Positions 9,045-16,589 of a stretch of 31,073 bases of DNA are shown here, piece after piece. Position 1 is the first letter of the stretch, and the number at the start of each line of letters is the position of its first letter. Under the pieces are notes generated by a model. The model did no database searches and was not told the DNA's origin. It saw only the letters and a program-made list of their open reading frames with translations. Both the position numbers and the translations under genes were made by a program. This stretch comes from Planctomycetota bacterium (GTDB lineage Bacteria > Planctomycetota > Planctomycetia > Planctomycetales > Planctomycetaceae): the NCBI GenBank assembly GCA_014584345.1, contig JACTNB010000026.1:1-31073 (forward strand), in the 5' to 3' direction.

Positions 9045-10859
9045 CTACCGTTTGCGTCGCAACACATACCAGTCCGAGAAGATCACCAGCAACACGACCA
9101 GCAGTCCCAGGACCAGCAACCAGGAAAACGGGTTGTCCCAGTGAATGCCGCTGACGGTATTGGGCATCAGGGCATGCCGGACACCCGAGGACAAGTCTTG
9201 CAGATTGGATTCTTCGCGGTCCAGAAAATTGACTGCAAAGCGTCCCACGGAGTTCTCGCCATCCCGGACCTCGTAAACCCCGATGCTGTCTCTGGGCGGA
9301 ATTTGGACGGCTTCCATGCGAATCAGCGGTTTTGCTACCCCCTTGTGAACCAGTTCCAGTGGAGCGGGTTCCGAAAGCCGGGCCGGATCGAGGGTGAAGG
9401 GAATCGATTCCTCCAGGTGAAAATTCCAGCGGCGAAAGCCGGGTCGGCTGGCACGGCACTCTTCAACCAAGTTTGTCCAGAAGATCGGCCAGTCGGGGCT
9501 TTCGGACAGATTCGATGCCGTTAAGTCGATGTTCAGCAGATACGCAGGGAGCGGAAGATTCGACCACTGTCCCAACAGCAATGAAGTTCCCGTGCTCACG
9601 ATGGGCGTGACTCCGCTCGGAGGCGTCTGCACGCCTCCCCACACAACGCCTCCCAGTACGATGCCGTTCATCAAGGGGTGCTGTTTTTCGATCAAGTAAG
9701 GCCCAATCACTGTTTTTGCGGCATTCCGGTCCGCTTCATCCAAGCGGACCGGCCCAACGCCCAGCCACCACAACCCCCGCGGTCCCACGGGAACGTCGCT
9801 GGCAGGGGCAATGATTAAATCCGCGGATCCAGGGTCTCCCAATTGAACCAGCGGCATCACCCCCAGAATCCGACGGACAGGCTCAAAGGCAGGGTGAGTC
9901 GAAGGAAGTGTGACAGCCACCGTCACGAGGCGGACTTTCGGTTCGATCAACGTCAGTTCGTGATCTATCGCCAAGGGATCGCCCGGGGCGATGGCCTGAA
10001 GAACCAACTGCCCCAAGCCTCCAGGCAGGATCCATTCAAACGATTTCTCGGCCCCGGCGGACAGGGTGTGGGTTTCCTTGATGACGGCCTGGCCCTTGGC
10101 AACCGCCTGAAGTTGCACCTCGACAGGTTCGTTCCCGAGGTTAGCTATCCGCGCGAACAAATTTCCCTCGCCCGATTCTACGTCGAACAGCCAGCGTGCC
10201 GCCGTTATGGCCACGTTATTCTGTTGTTGTCCCACCGCGCGGACTTCCATCTGCCGCGGCATCGGTGTCTGTTCGGGTGGAAGTTGATCGGTCAGGAATA
10301 CCAGTTCCCCTTCATCGCCGGCCAGTTGTGCCGCCAGATCCCAAGTGGGAGCAAAGGCATGGTGAGTTTCCAGCGGCTGCCAGCGTTCCAGAGTTTCGAG
10401 CATCTCGGTCCAGTCGGCTCGAGGCCCGGCAATCAGCGTGGGGCGGCGTCCCGTCGTCAACACGGAAAACAGGCCCGTCCGGCCGAGACGCGGTTCCTGT
10501 TCCTTGAGCCACTTCAACGCGCGATCGCGCGACGACTCGCCCCCATGCTCCCCCCGGGCCGCCATGGAAGCCGAGTTGTCGAGGACGAGCACCAGATGCG
10601 GCCTCGTGTCGAATCCCCCCGCGCGGGGCTCGGCCAGCAACAGGGTAATCAATAGCGCTGCCAGCAATTCCAGCAGCAAAGTGCGCGTCCAGGGGAGACG
10701 CTCGCGAGTTCGCCCCGGTGACTCCTTGCGAAGTTCCGCCCCCCACAAATGCAATCCCGCGATTTCCAGGGGGGGAAATCGGCGATGATATAAATGAATC
10801 AACGCGATGGCAGGCAGGGCCAGCAGACCAACTAAACCCCACGGATTGGCAAAATACAT
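9045..10859 (-). CDS. BatA-like membrane protein with von Willebrand factor A domain
   Basis: A 604-residue membrane-anchored protein. The N-terminus, MYFANPWGLVGLLALPAIAL then IHLYHRRFPP, is the aerotolerance-regulator (BatA) N-terminal hairpin; a second membrane helix follows near 58-76. A VWA domain begins at about 85 with the metal-ion-dependent adhesion site motif DNSAS (94-98). The middle is extracytoplasmic beta-rich sequence, and the last 30 residues hold one more membrane helix and an arginine-rich tail. ATG 10859 (GGGAG 9 bases upstream) is preferred to ATG 10883 because the family usually starts at this methionine. It converges with the metalloprotease gene. MoxR and DUF58 partners, typical for this family, are not in the window. 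Confidence 0.8.
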   Translation of the reverse strand: MYFANPWGLVGLLALPAIALIHLYHRRFPPLEIAGLHLWGAELRKESPGRTRERLPWTRTLLLELLAALLITLLLAEPRAGGFDTRPHLVLVLDNSASMAARGEHGGESSRDRALKWLKEQEPRLGRTGLFSVLTTGRRPTLIAGPRADWTEMLETLERWQPLETHHAFAPTWDLAAQLAGDEGELVFLTDQLPPEQTPMPRQMEVRAVGQQQNNVAITAARWLFDVESGEGNLFARIANLGNEPVEVQLQAVAKGQAVIKETHTLSAGAEKSFEWILPGGLGQLVLQAIAPGDPLAIDHELTLIEPKVRLVTVAVTLPSTHPAFEPVRRILGVMPLVQLGDPGSADLIIAPASDVPVGPRGLWWLGVGPVRLDEADRNAAKTVIGPYLIEKQHPLMNGIVLGGVVWGGVQTPPSGVTPIVSTGTSLLLGQWSNLPLPAYLLNIDLTASNLSESPDWPIFWTNLVEECRASRPGFRRWNFHLEESIPFTLDPARLSEPAPLELVHKGVAKPLIRMEAVQIPPRDSIGVYEVRDGENSVGRFAVNFLDREESNLQDLSSGVRHALMPNTVSGIHWDNPFSWLLVLGLLVVLLVIFSDWYVLRRKR

Positions 10860-11098
10860 CCTCGCACACTCCCGCCATGCCATTCAACCGCAGGCTTGCT
10901 TGACGTGGTCTCGGTTCCCCGGTTTCAAATCTCAACACAAAACGCATCCGCCGGAAAATCCCTGCTGCTGGCCCCCCTGGCCGAACACAATTCACAACTT
11001 ACCAGGCGGACAGGCTTCGGTTATGCTGTGACAATGACTCAACGACGGCATCCGCCCGACTGGGGGGTCTTCAATCTCTACACAACGGAATCTCCCGC

Positions 11099-12097
11099 AT
11101 GTCCATCCGTTATTCGTTGCGGCTTGCCCAAACTGAACTGGAACAACGCGAGGCGTTGCACCTGCTGGAATCGGATCCCGCCGCGCAAAGCCTTGCACAG
11201 GAGTTAACGCATCTTCTGGAATCGGACGGGACAAATCAACTCGATGACTGGAATTTGCTGATCGCCCTTGAGAGTCACGAAACACAGGCCACGCCCGCGA
11301 TCTCTGGCGTGATCCTCGTTTATTGCCAGCCGGATGACTCGGCCACGATCTTTCCGCCACGTTGCGACCACGCTTGTCCCGATTCGTCGGAGTTGGAAAA
11401 CCTGTTGCTGCAGGGGGCGCTGCGCCTGGCGCGGGAGCGATCCTGTGAATACATACAAAGTCTGCTTTGCTGCAATGAGCTGGCGATTTCGAAACTGTTT
11501 ACGCGACACGGAATCCCCAAAATAGGGGACTTGATCTTTATGCAGTCGCCCCGAAACTCCGTGAACCGGCCGGCTGCGCGGTCCACAGCCGACAACGATG
11601 CAAGCGAGGCAATGAAACTGTCTGCCGGCATACCGATCCGGTTGCTTTCCATCGGGGAGGAACACGGCAGCCCGGCCCTGGAACAGTTGATCGAGGGGAC
11701 ATACCGCGATTCCGCTGATTTTCCCGAACTAGTTGGCCGCAAGACAGGACGAGATGCCTTGCGGACCCACCGGTTGCAGGGAGACTTTGATCCCCGATTC
11801 TGGTACTGGATTCAGCACGGCGGAGACACGGCGGGAGTCGTGCTGCTGGCCCACCACCCGCGAATGAATCAGATGGAAATCACCTACTTGGGGATCTTGC
11901 CGGAATTTCGTCGGCATGGGCTGGCGCGATATGCAATTGACTCCGTTTTGTCAAACGAGGATTTCGCGGATCGCCCGTTCTTCCTGGGCGTGGATGCCAG
12001 AAATCTACCGGCAATAAAGCTTTACGATTCTTGCGGATTTGTTCCGTGGGGCCGTCAGTGGGTCCACTTTTGCTGGCTGGCCGAGGAGGCATCTTAA
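11099..12097 (+). CDS. GNAT-family N-acetyltransferase (probably two-domain)
   Basis: The protein has 332 residues. The C-terminal half (about 175-325) is a clear GNAT acetyltransferase: ITYLGILPEFRRHGLARYAI is motif A, with the acetyl-CoA pyrophosphate loop (R-R-x-G-L-A), and FFLGVDARNLPAIKLYDSCGF is motif B. The N-terminal half (1-150) is weakly GNAT-like (LENLLLQGALRLARERSCEY, then SKLFTRHGI) and may be a degenerate first domain, as in mycothiol-synthase-like tandem GNATs. The substrate cannot be inferred. The gene is divergent from the BatA-like gene, with a spacer of about 240 bases (10860-11098) in which I saw no further gene. No strong ribosome binding site precedes ATG 11099. Confidence 0.78.
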   Translation: MSIRYSLRLAQTELEQREALHLLESDPAAQSLAQELTHLLESDGTNQLDDWNLLIALESHETQATPAISGVILVYCQPDDSATIFPPRCDHACPDSSELENLLLQGALRLARERSCEYIQSLLCCNELAISKLFTRHGIPKIGDLIFMQSPRNSVNRPAARSTADNDASEAMKLSAGIPIRLLSIGEEHGSPALEQLIEGTYRDSADFPELVGRKTGRDALRTHRLQGDFDPRFWYWIQHGGDTAGVVLLAHHPRMNQMEITYLGILPEFRRHGLARYAIDSVLSNEDFADRPFFLGVDARNLPAIKLYDSCGFVPWGRQWVHFCWLAEEAS

Positions 12098-12128
12098 CAA
12101 GAAACACATTTTGCACATGGGGGCCAAG

Positions 12129-12197
12129 TCCACTCTCGCGACACCTCCTCCTGCAATGCGTTATTATTCAAGGATTTTCGTCATCCTCGCGAGTGGA
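12129..12197. repeat. Long-loop inverted repeat downstream of the GNAT gene
   Basis: TCCACTCTCGCGA (12129-12141) pairs with TCGCGAGTGGA (12187-12197), leaving a 2-base bulge, around a 45-base loop, and is followed by TCAAAAAAGC. It could end the GNAT transcript, but lacks a T-run on the plus strand. No gene is supported in 12098-12747. Confidence 0.35.
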
Positions 12198-12232
12198 TCA
12201 AAAAAGCTTATGTGTTTGTCGAGTTTTTACAT

Positions 12233-12260
12233 TTGACAGCAAATTTCGGATCGATACGAT
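12233..12260 (+). promoter_or_regulatory. Probable dnaA promoter
   Basis: A perfect -35 TTGACA (12233-12238) is followed after 16 bases by TACGAT (12255-12260, 4 of 6). The predicted start point near 12267 coincides with the beginning of the hairpin-rich leader and leaves about 480 untranslated bases before the dnaA start. An AT-rich tract precedes the -35. Confidence 0.55.
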
Positions 12261-12261
12261 C

Positions 12262-12385
12262 GGACCTGCTGAGTGAGTCGCACATCAGCGGACATGTTCG
12301 CCGAGCAGGTCCCGGGAAAGTACCCGGTCATCGTGCTCCCAGCGCAACAGCGCCGCGTGTGCGGGAAATGCCCGAACCTTCGTTC
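12262..12385 (+). ncRNA. Candidate structured RNA / 5' part of the dnaA leader
   Basis: Five consecutive hairpins can be drawn by eye. GGACCTGCT (12262-12270) pairs with AGCAGGTCC (12304-12312), with a nested GCGGA-CATG-TTCGC. Next are CCGGG-AAAGTA-CCCGG, GCGC-AACA-GCGC, CGGG-AAATG-CCCG, and CCGAAC-CTTC-GTTCGG (12370-12385). The cluster begins at the predicted transcription start. I tested it mentally against signatures of 4.5S RNA, tmRNA and RNase P RNA and none fits. It could be an independent small RNA or a cis-regulatory leader. Confidence 0.35.
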
Positions 12386-12435
12386 GGACAGGACTGCCTT
12401 TCCGTCAATTTAACATACCGTTTTCTCACCAACAC

Positions 12436-12552
12436 AACGAACTCGGACGTCGTTTAGCCTCCCTGTATTCGACACACTTCGACGAACAGGTCGGCTTAGG
12501 GTACGTCCCTGGGGAAAAGCTACCCGGAATACAGACTTAGCGAACGAGTCTG
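12436..12552 (+). promoter_or_regulatory. Second hairpin cluster in the dnaA leader
   Basis: Four stems follow one another. They are AACGA/TCGTT (12436-12454), CCTG-TTCG with a 2-base bulge pairing with CGAACAGG (12462-12490), GGGTA/TACCC (12499-12525), and CAGACT/AGTCTG (12532-12552). No known riboswitch core is recognised. A single-stranded stretch of about 50 bases separates this cluster from the one at 12262-12385. Confidence 0.35.
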
Positions 12553-12688
12553 CCCTCGCCACCACTGCACATGGAAGTTGTTCAACACACCGAAGCCGGA
12601 AGTTGAAACAGTGTTTCCGATGGATTGCCGCCCACGACACGTGGTCGTCGTCCTGCCTTTCTCCGCCCGTTGAGGTGCCGGAAGAAAC

Positions 12689-12736
<48 letters not shown>

Positions 12737-12747
12737 TTGAGAGTTCA

Positions 12748-14235
12748 ATGCAGGCCGAAATTTCCAAACAGGATCTGGCCTGTGAAAATTTCGCGGAAGC
12801 CCTGCAGGCAGCGATCGGGACGCCTCGGTATCGGAAGTGGTTCGAGGGCCGGTCGATTTTCTCCCTGCAAGGGGATGTTCTCACGATTGGCCTGGCCAGT
12901 CCGTTCATGATCAAGTTCATGATCCGGGAATTCCGCGAGATCGCACTCGCCACGGCTCAACGCCTGCTGGGGTTATCCATGCAGATCCGTTTTGAAGTGG
13001 ATGAACGTGCCACCAGCATGAGCGTGAACCCCGGTTCGGGTTCCGTGCTGCAGACCGTGAACATGGCGCGGTCGATGAAAGGGACTTCGTCGGCCGCGCT
13101 TGTTGGAAACGAAGCCGAGACAAACCCCCAGTTGCTCGCACTTCGCGAACCTGGGGGCGCGGAAACCTCGTCCACGCCGCGGGGCGTACCGCGCCGGCGA
13201 CGCTTCGCCCGACTGGACGATTTCGTCCCCGGTTCGGGAAATCAGGCCGCCCTGTCGATGGCCCGCCTGGTCGCTGAACAACCGGGCGAAAAATACAATC
13301 CGCTCTATCTGTATGGCGGAGTCGGCATCGGGAAAACCCATCTGCTGGAAGGGATTCACGCGGAAATCCGTCTGTGTTATCCTGAATTGACCACCACCTA
13401 CCTGACAGCGGAAGCGTTCGCCAACTATTACACCAAGGCCTTGCGAGAAAAAACGCTCCCCGCGTTTCGGCGGAAGTTCCGCTCCATCGACGCCCTGCTC
13501 GTGGACGACATCGATTTCCTGGACGCCAAAAAGGGGATTCAGGAAGAATTCTGCCATACGATTCAGGACCTGCTGGCCTATGGGCGCCAGATTGTGCTGG
13601 CAGCCGACCGGCATCCCAAGATGCTCACCAATGTGAGACCGGAGCTCTGTTCACGCTTTCTGTCCGGCCTGGTAACCCGCCTGGAAACACCCGATGAACA
13701 AAATCGTCGCGACATCGTGCGGCAACGGGCAGTGAAAATGGCGCTGCCCATTACGGAAGAGGCCATTGAACACATCGCCCGCAAGTTTACCCGGAACGCC
13801 AGGGAACTCCTCGGGGCCGTCAATTGCATGCGGACCTATCATCAAATGACGGGCCGCGCCATCACCCTGGGGGCCACCCGCGATGCCCTCCGCGATTTCG
13901 AACGCGACTGCCTGCGAATCGTGCGGGCCGCCGATATCCAACACGCGGTCTGCGAATTGTTTGGCGTGCATCAGCAGGACCTGATCTCCCCCAAGCGGAC
14001 GCGCCAACTGGCCCAGCCCCGCATGCTGGCCATGTACCTCACCCGTCAATGGACGAACGCCGCCTACCATGAAATTGGAAAGCAGTTCGGCGGACGCAAT
14101 CACAGCACCGTGATGTCCGCGGAACGCAAGATGAAGGAGATGCTGCAACGGAATTCTTCCATGCAAATTTCCGCCCGCGAATGGACCGCCCAGGAAATCG
14201 TCTGCATGCTCGAGGAACAACTGCAAGTCGGCTAA
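12748..14235 (+). CDS. dnaA: Chromosomal replication initiator DnaA (divergent)
   Basis: This is a 495-residue AAA+ initiator that should bind DnaA boxes and open the origin. Domains: N-terminal interaction domain about 10-85, linker about 86-155, AAA+ about 155-370, DNA-binding domain IV about 395-465. Walker A is GGVGIGKTH (190-198), Walker B LLVDDIDFL (250-258), sensor 1 AADRHP (285-290), the arginine finger R303 in CSRF, and sensor 2 NARELLGAVN. The domain IV signature reads QPRMLAMYL then FGGRNHSTV, where the usual motif is FGGRDHTTV, so two base-contact positions differ. Start: ATG 12748 (GAGAG upstream) is chosen; ATG 12709 is possible. No dnaN or recF follows. No DnaA-box cluster was seen nearby, so this is not obviously the origin. 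The stop codon lies in the palindromic element. Confidence 0.9.
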   Translation: MQAEISKQDLACENFAEALQAAIGTPRYRKWFEGRSIFSLQGDVLTIGLASPFMIKFMIREFREIALATAQRLLGLSMQIRFEVDERATSMSVNPGSGSVLQTVNMARSMKGTSSAALVGNEAETNPQLLALREPGGAETSSTPRGVPRRRRFARLDDFVPGSGNQAALSMARLVAEQPGEKYNPLYLYGGVGIGKTHLLEGIHAEIRLCYPELTTTYLTAEAFANYYTKALREKTLPAFRRKFRSIDALLVDDIDFLDAKKGIQEEFCHTIQDLLAYGRQIVLAADRHPKMLTNVRPELCSRFLSGLVTRLETPDEQNRRDIVRQRAVKMALPITEEAIEHIARKFTRNARELLGAVNCMRTYHQMTGRAITLGATRDALRDFERDCLRIVRAADIQHAVCELFGVHQQDLISPKRTRQLAQPRMLAMYLTRQWTNAAYHEIGKQFGGRNHSTVMSAERKMKEMLQRNSSMQISAREWTAQEIVCMLEEQLQVG

Positions 14236-14490
14236 CCCGGAGGTCTCACACAGTTTCCAATGCGGCAAATTTTGTCTCGATAATGTCCAGAAAAATAGCC
14301 GCGACCGTCGGTAAGATGGCCAGTCGGGCGGTTTCCCATTGGACATCGCTATGACATAACCTCAGTAATGTCAAATCATTGCAACAATACAGATTCCAGT
14401 CTGGCCCGCTTCCTGACGGGCGCGGCTAGTTCGACCGAATTTGGTATTCCTGTATTTTGACCTCGTGAGAAGAACTTCTCACGCTGTTAG
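14232..14490 (-). mobile_element. Palindromic MITE/REPIN-like element, copy A
   Basis: The element fills the gap between convergent dnaA and sufS. Read on the minus strand it matches the copy at 25120-25370. The left arm (14232-14294, 63 bases) includes CCAATGCGGCAAATTTTGTC. The left core is degenerate (14295-14322), the spacer is 14323-14401, the right core is intact (14402-14429, TGGCCCGCTTCCTGACGGGC...), and the right arm is 14430-14490. The dnaA stop (14233-14235) and the sufS stop (14487-14489) both fall in the terminal TAA/TTA of the element. The 28-base core folds into GCCCG-TCAGGAAG-CGGGC. It encodes no protein. It could also act as a bidirectional terminator. Confidence 0.7.
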
Positions 14491-15734
14491 ACCAGTCTCA
14501 GGCGTTTGCGAACAAAATCGAGTCCATCGGCAAGTTGATCGATTTCGGCCAGCGTGTTATAGACCGCCAGGCTGGCTCGGATACTGGCGGGAATGCCGAG
14601 TTTCTCGTGCAGCAGCATTGTGCAGTGATGTCCATGACGCACGCATACCCCTTGCCTGTTTAGCAGAAAGGCGACATCTTGCGGGTGCGCCCCTTTCAGT
14701 GTAAAGCTGACGATCGCCCCTTTTTCCTCGATAGGCGGGCCGTAAATGGTCAGTCCGGGAATGTCCGAGAGCCGCATCAGGGCATGTTTCAGCAGTCCGT
14801 TTTCATGTGTCTGGATGGCGTCGTACCCGATTTCCTGCACGAACGCGATGGCGTCGCCGAGCGCAATCGCCTGGGCGATGGGAATCGTTCCCGCCTCGAA
14901 TTTCGCCGGGGGCTGCGAGAACGTCGAATAGTCGTGAAAGACACGGTCGATCATGTGTCCGCCCCCATGAAATGGAGGCATCTGGTCGAGCAGTTCCCGC
15001 CGACCGTACAGCACCCCCACGCCACTCGGCCCGTAGATCTTATGCCCGGAAAAGGCCAGGAAATCGATGCCGTCGCTCTGAACATTCACCGACTGGTGGA
15101 GAATTGACTGGGCGGCATCCCAGACCAGCACGGCCCCCACGCGATGGACCAGTTCCGCCAGCGGGCGGGGATCGACGATCGTACCGAGCACGTTCGACAT
15201 GCCCGTAATGGCGACAATTTTCGTGCGTGGGGTCAGTAATTCCGGCAATCGCGCCAGGTCGAGTCGGCCCTCGGGGGTGAGTGGCACATACTTCACCACG
15301 GCCCCCTGCTGCTGGGCGATCATTTGCCAGGGGACGATATTCGCGTGGTGTTCCATCTCCGTCAACAGGATTTCATCCCCGGGCCGCAGGACATGCCGTC
15401 CCCAACTGGAGGCCACCAGGTTGAGCGACATCGTCGTGCCCGAGGTAAATATGATCTCCTCCTTCTGACTGGCGCCTAGAAATTCCCGCACGGTTTCGCG
15501 AGTCAACTCGAGATTATCATCCACCAGTTGACCGAATTCGTAGACGCCGCGATACGCGTTTGCGTAATAACGGGTATACACTTCGATTTCCCTGTCGATT
15601 ACCCGCCGCGGTTTCTGCGCGGAAGCCCCACTATCGAGATAGACCAAGGTTCGCCCATGCCCGTCCGGGCGTTGCAGGATGGGGAACTCCGCCCGAATTG
15701 CCTGCACGTCGAATGGTTTTTGCGAAGTGCTCAT
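14487..15734 (-). CDS. sufS: Cysteine desulfurase SufS
   Basis: A 415-residue PLP enzyme that takes sulfur from cysteine as a persulfide for Fe-S cluster assembly. It is a class V aminotransferase fold of group II (CsdB/SufS). The PLP lysine is K232 in FSGHKIYGPSG, D206 and Q209 in WDAAQS contact the cofactor, H129 of EMEHHAN stacks on it, and the catalytic cysteine is C371 in VRHGHHCTM. The length is normal for SufS (about 405-415). AGGGA lies six bases before ATG 15734. Its partners sufE and mrp lie upstream on the same strand, but a 251-bp repeat element separates it from sufE. The last codon and stop fall in another copy of that element. SufBCD is not in the window. Confidence 0.95.
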   Translation of the reverse strand: MSTSQKPFDVQAIRAEFPILQRPDGHGRTLVYLDSGASAQKPRRVIDREIEVYTRYYANAYRGVYEFGQLVDDNLELTRETVREFLGASQKEEIIFTSGTTMSLNLVASSWGRHVLRPGDEILLTEMEHHANIVPWQMIAQQQGAVVKYVPLTPEGRLDLARLPELLTPRTKIVAITGMSNVLGTIVDPRPLAELVHRVGAVLVWDAAQSILHQSVNVQSDGIDFLAFSGHKIYGPSGVGVLYGRRELLDQMPPFHGGGHMIDRVFHDYSTFSQPPAKFEAGTIPIAQAIALGDAIAFVQEIGYDAIQTHENGLLKHALMRLSDIPGLTIYGPPIEEKGAIVSFTLKGAHPQDVAFLLNRQGVCVRHGHHCTMLLHEKLGIPASIRASLAVYNTLAEIDQLADGLDFVRKRLRLV

Positions 15735-15774
15735 TGTTGTTCCCTTTTCTTCCGCGGGCTCCCCCGCGAAATAC

Positions 15775-16025
15775 TTAAACTGGATTTTCCGCCCGGGTTA
15801 ATAATACAGGTTTGCTGGCATTGACGAACTAGCCGCGCCCGTCAGGAAGCGGGCCACGCGGGCGTTTCCCACCGGAACACACTTTGCCGCAACATCAATA
15901 CTAGCAATGCGTTGCGATAAACCAGCCCCCAGTCTGGCCCGCTTCCTGACGGGCGCGGCTAGTTTTCCGGGCATTTTCGAGACAAAATTTATCGCATTGG
16001 TAACTGTGCGGGAAAAGTGGGATAA
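15775..16025 (+). mobile_element. Palindromic MITE/REPIN-like element, copy B (spacer inverted)
   Basis: A 251-base element between sufE and sufS. Left arm 15775-15828, core 15829-15856, spacer 15857-15934 (78 bases), inverted core 15935-15962, right arm 15963-16025. Both arms align in the plus orientation with copy C at 25120-25370, arm for arm and with the same lengths, but the spacer aligns only with the reverse complement of the C spacer. The direct repeat TAAACTGG (15776-15783 and 16023-16030, 247 apart) marks the ends and may be a target-site duplication. It encodes no protein. Confidence 0.75.
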
Positions 16026-16116
16026 ACTGGCGGACCCCCGCGAGCCTTCTAGCCGCGTGGCCCGGCGCCGCCTTCCGTTCCTGCCGCCGATTGTGCCGGG
16101 AATCGCTCCGTCGCGA

Positions 16117-16563
16117 TTATGTCAACTGGTGTTGAGCAGCCTGCCGGATGCGCTGAATCATGCCAAACAACCCGTTCTTGCGTTGCGGGCTGATGTGACG
16201 ATCGATGCCGAGCCGATTGAACACCTCGGCGGGATTAAATTCGAGAATTTCCGTCGCCGTTTTTCCCTGGTAACAGGCCAGCAGCACCACGATCAGTCCA
16301 CTGACGATCATCGCGTCGCTTTCGGCTCGCAAGTGCAGTCGTCCCGTTTCGGGGGGGAAGTTGGTCAGCATCCAGACATTGCTCTGACACCCATGCACGC
16401 GGTTTTGTTCGGTTTTGGCCTCCTCGGGCAACGGAGACAGTTCCAATCCCAGATCGATGAGATAGTCGATTTGAGCCTCTCGGTCCCCCAGGAATTCAAA
16501 TTCATCGATGATCTCCTGAAGCGTGGGAAGCTGGAGCGGTTCCTGACGTGTTTGATCAATCAT
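16117..16563 (-). CDS. sufE: Cysteine desulfuration protein SufE
   Basis: A 148-residue protein that accepts persulfide sulfur from SufS and passes it to the scaffold. The conserved cysteine C59 sits in VHGCQSNVW, the typical SufE active-site loop, and ESDAMIVSGLIVVLL matches the second conserved block. The length is typical (about 140). It starts 26 bases after the mrp stop on the same strand, so the two are surely co-transcribed; sufS follows after 382 bases that contain the palindromic element. The Shine-Dalgarno sequence is weak, which fits translational coupling to mrp. Confidence 0.93.
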   Translation of the reverse strand: MIDQTRQEPLQLPTLQEIIDEFEFLGDREAQIDYLIDLGLELSPLPEEAKTEQNRVHGCQSNVWMLTNFPPETGRLHLRAESDAMIVSGLIVVLLACYQGKTATEILEFNPAEVFNRLGIDRHISPQRKNGLFGMIQRIRQAAQHQLT

Positions 16564-16589
16564 GTGTCTTCAATCGGTCCCTGCCGTGT

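Noticed and set aside
12262..12385. 4.5S RNA, tmRNA or RNase P RNA
   Set aside because: The hallmark sequences of these RNAs (for example the GGAAGGAAGCAGCC-type loop of 4.5S) are absent.
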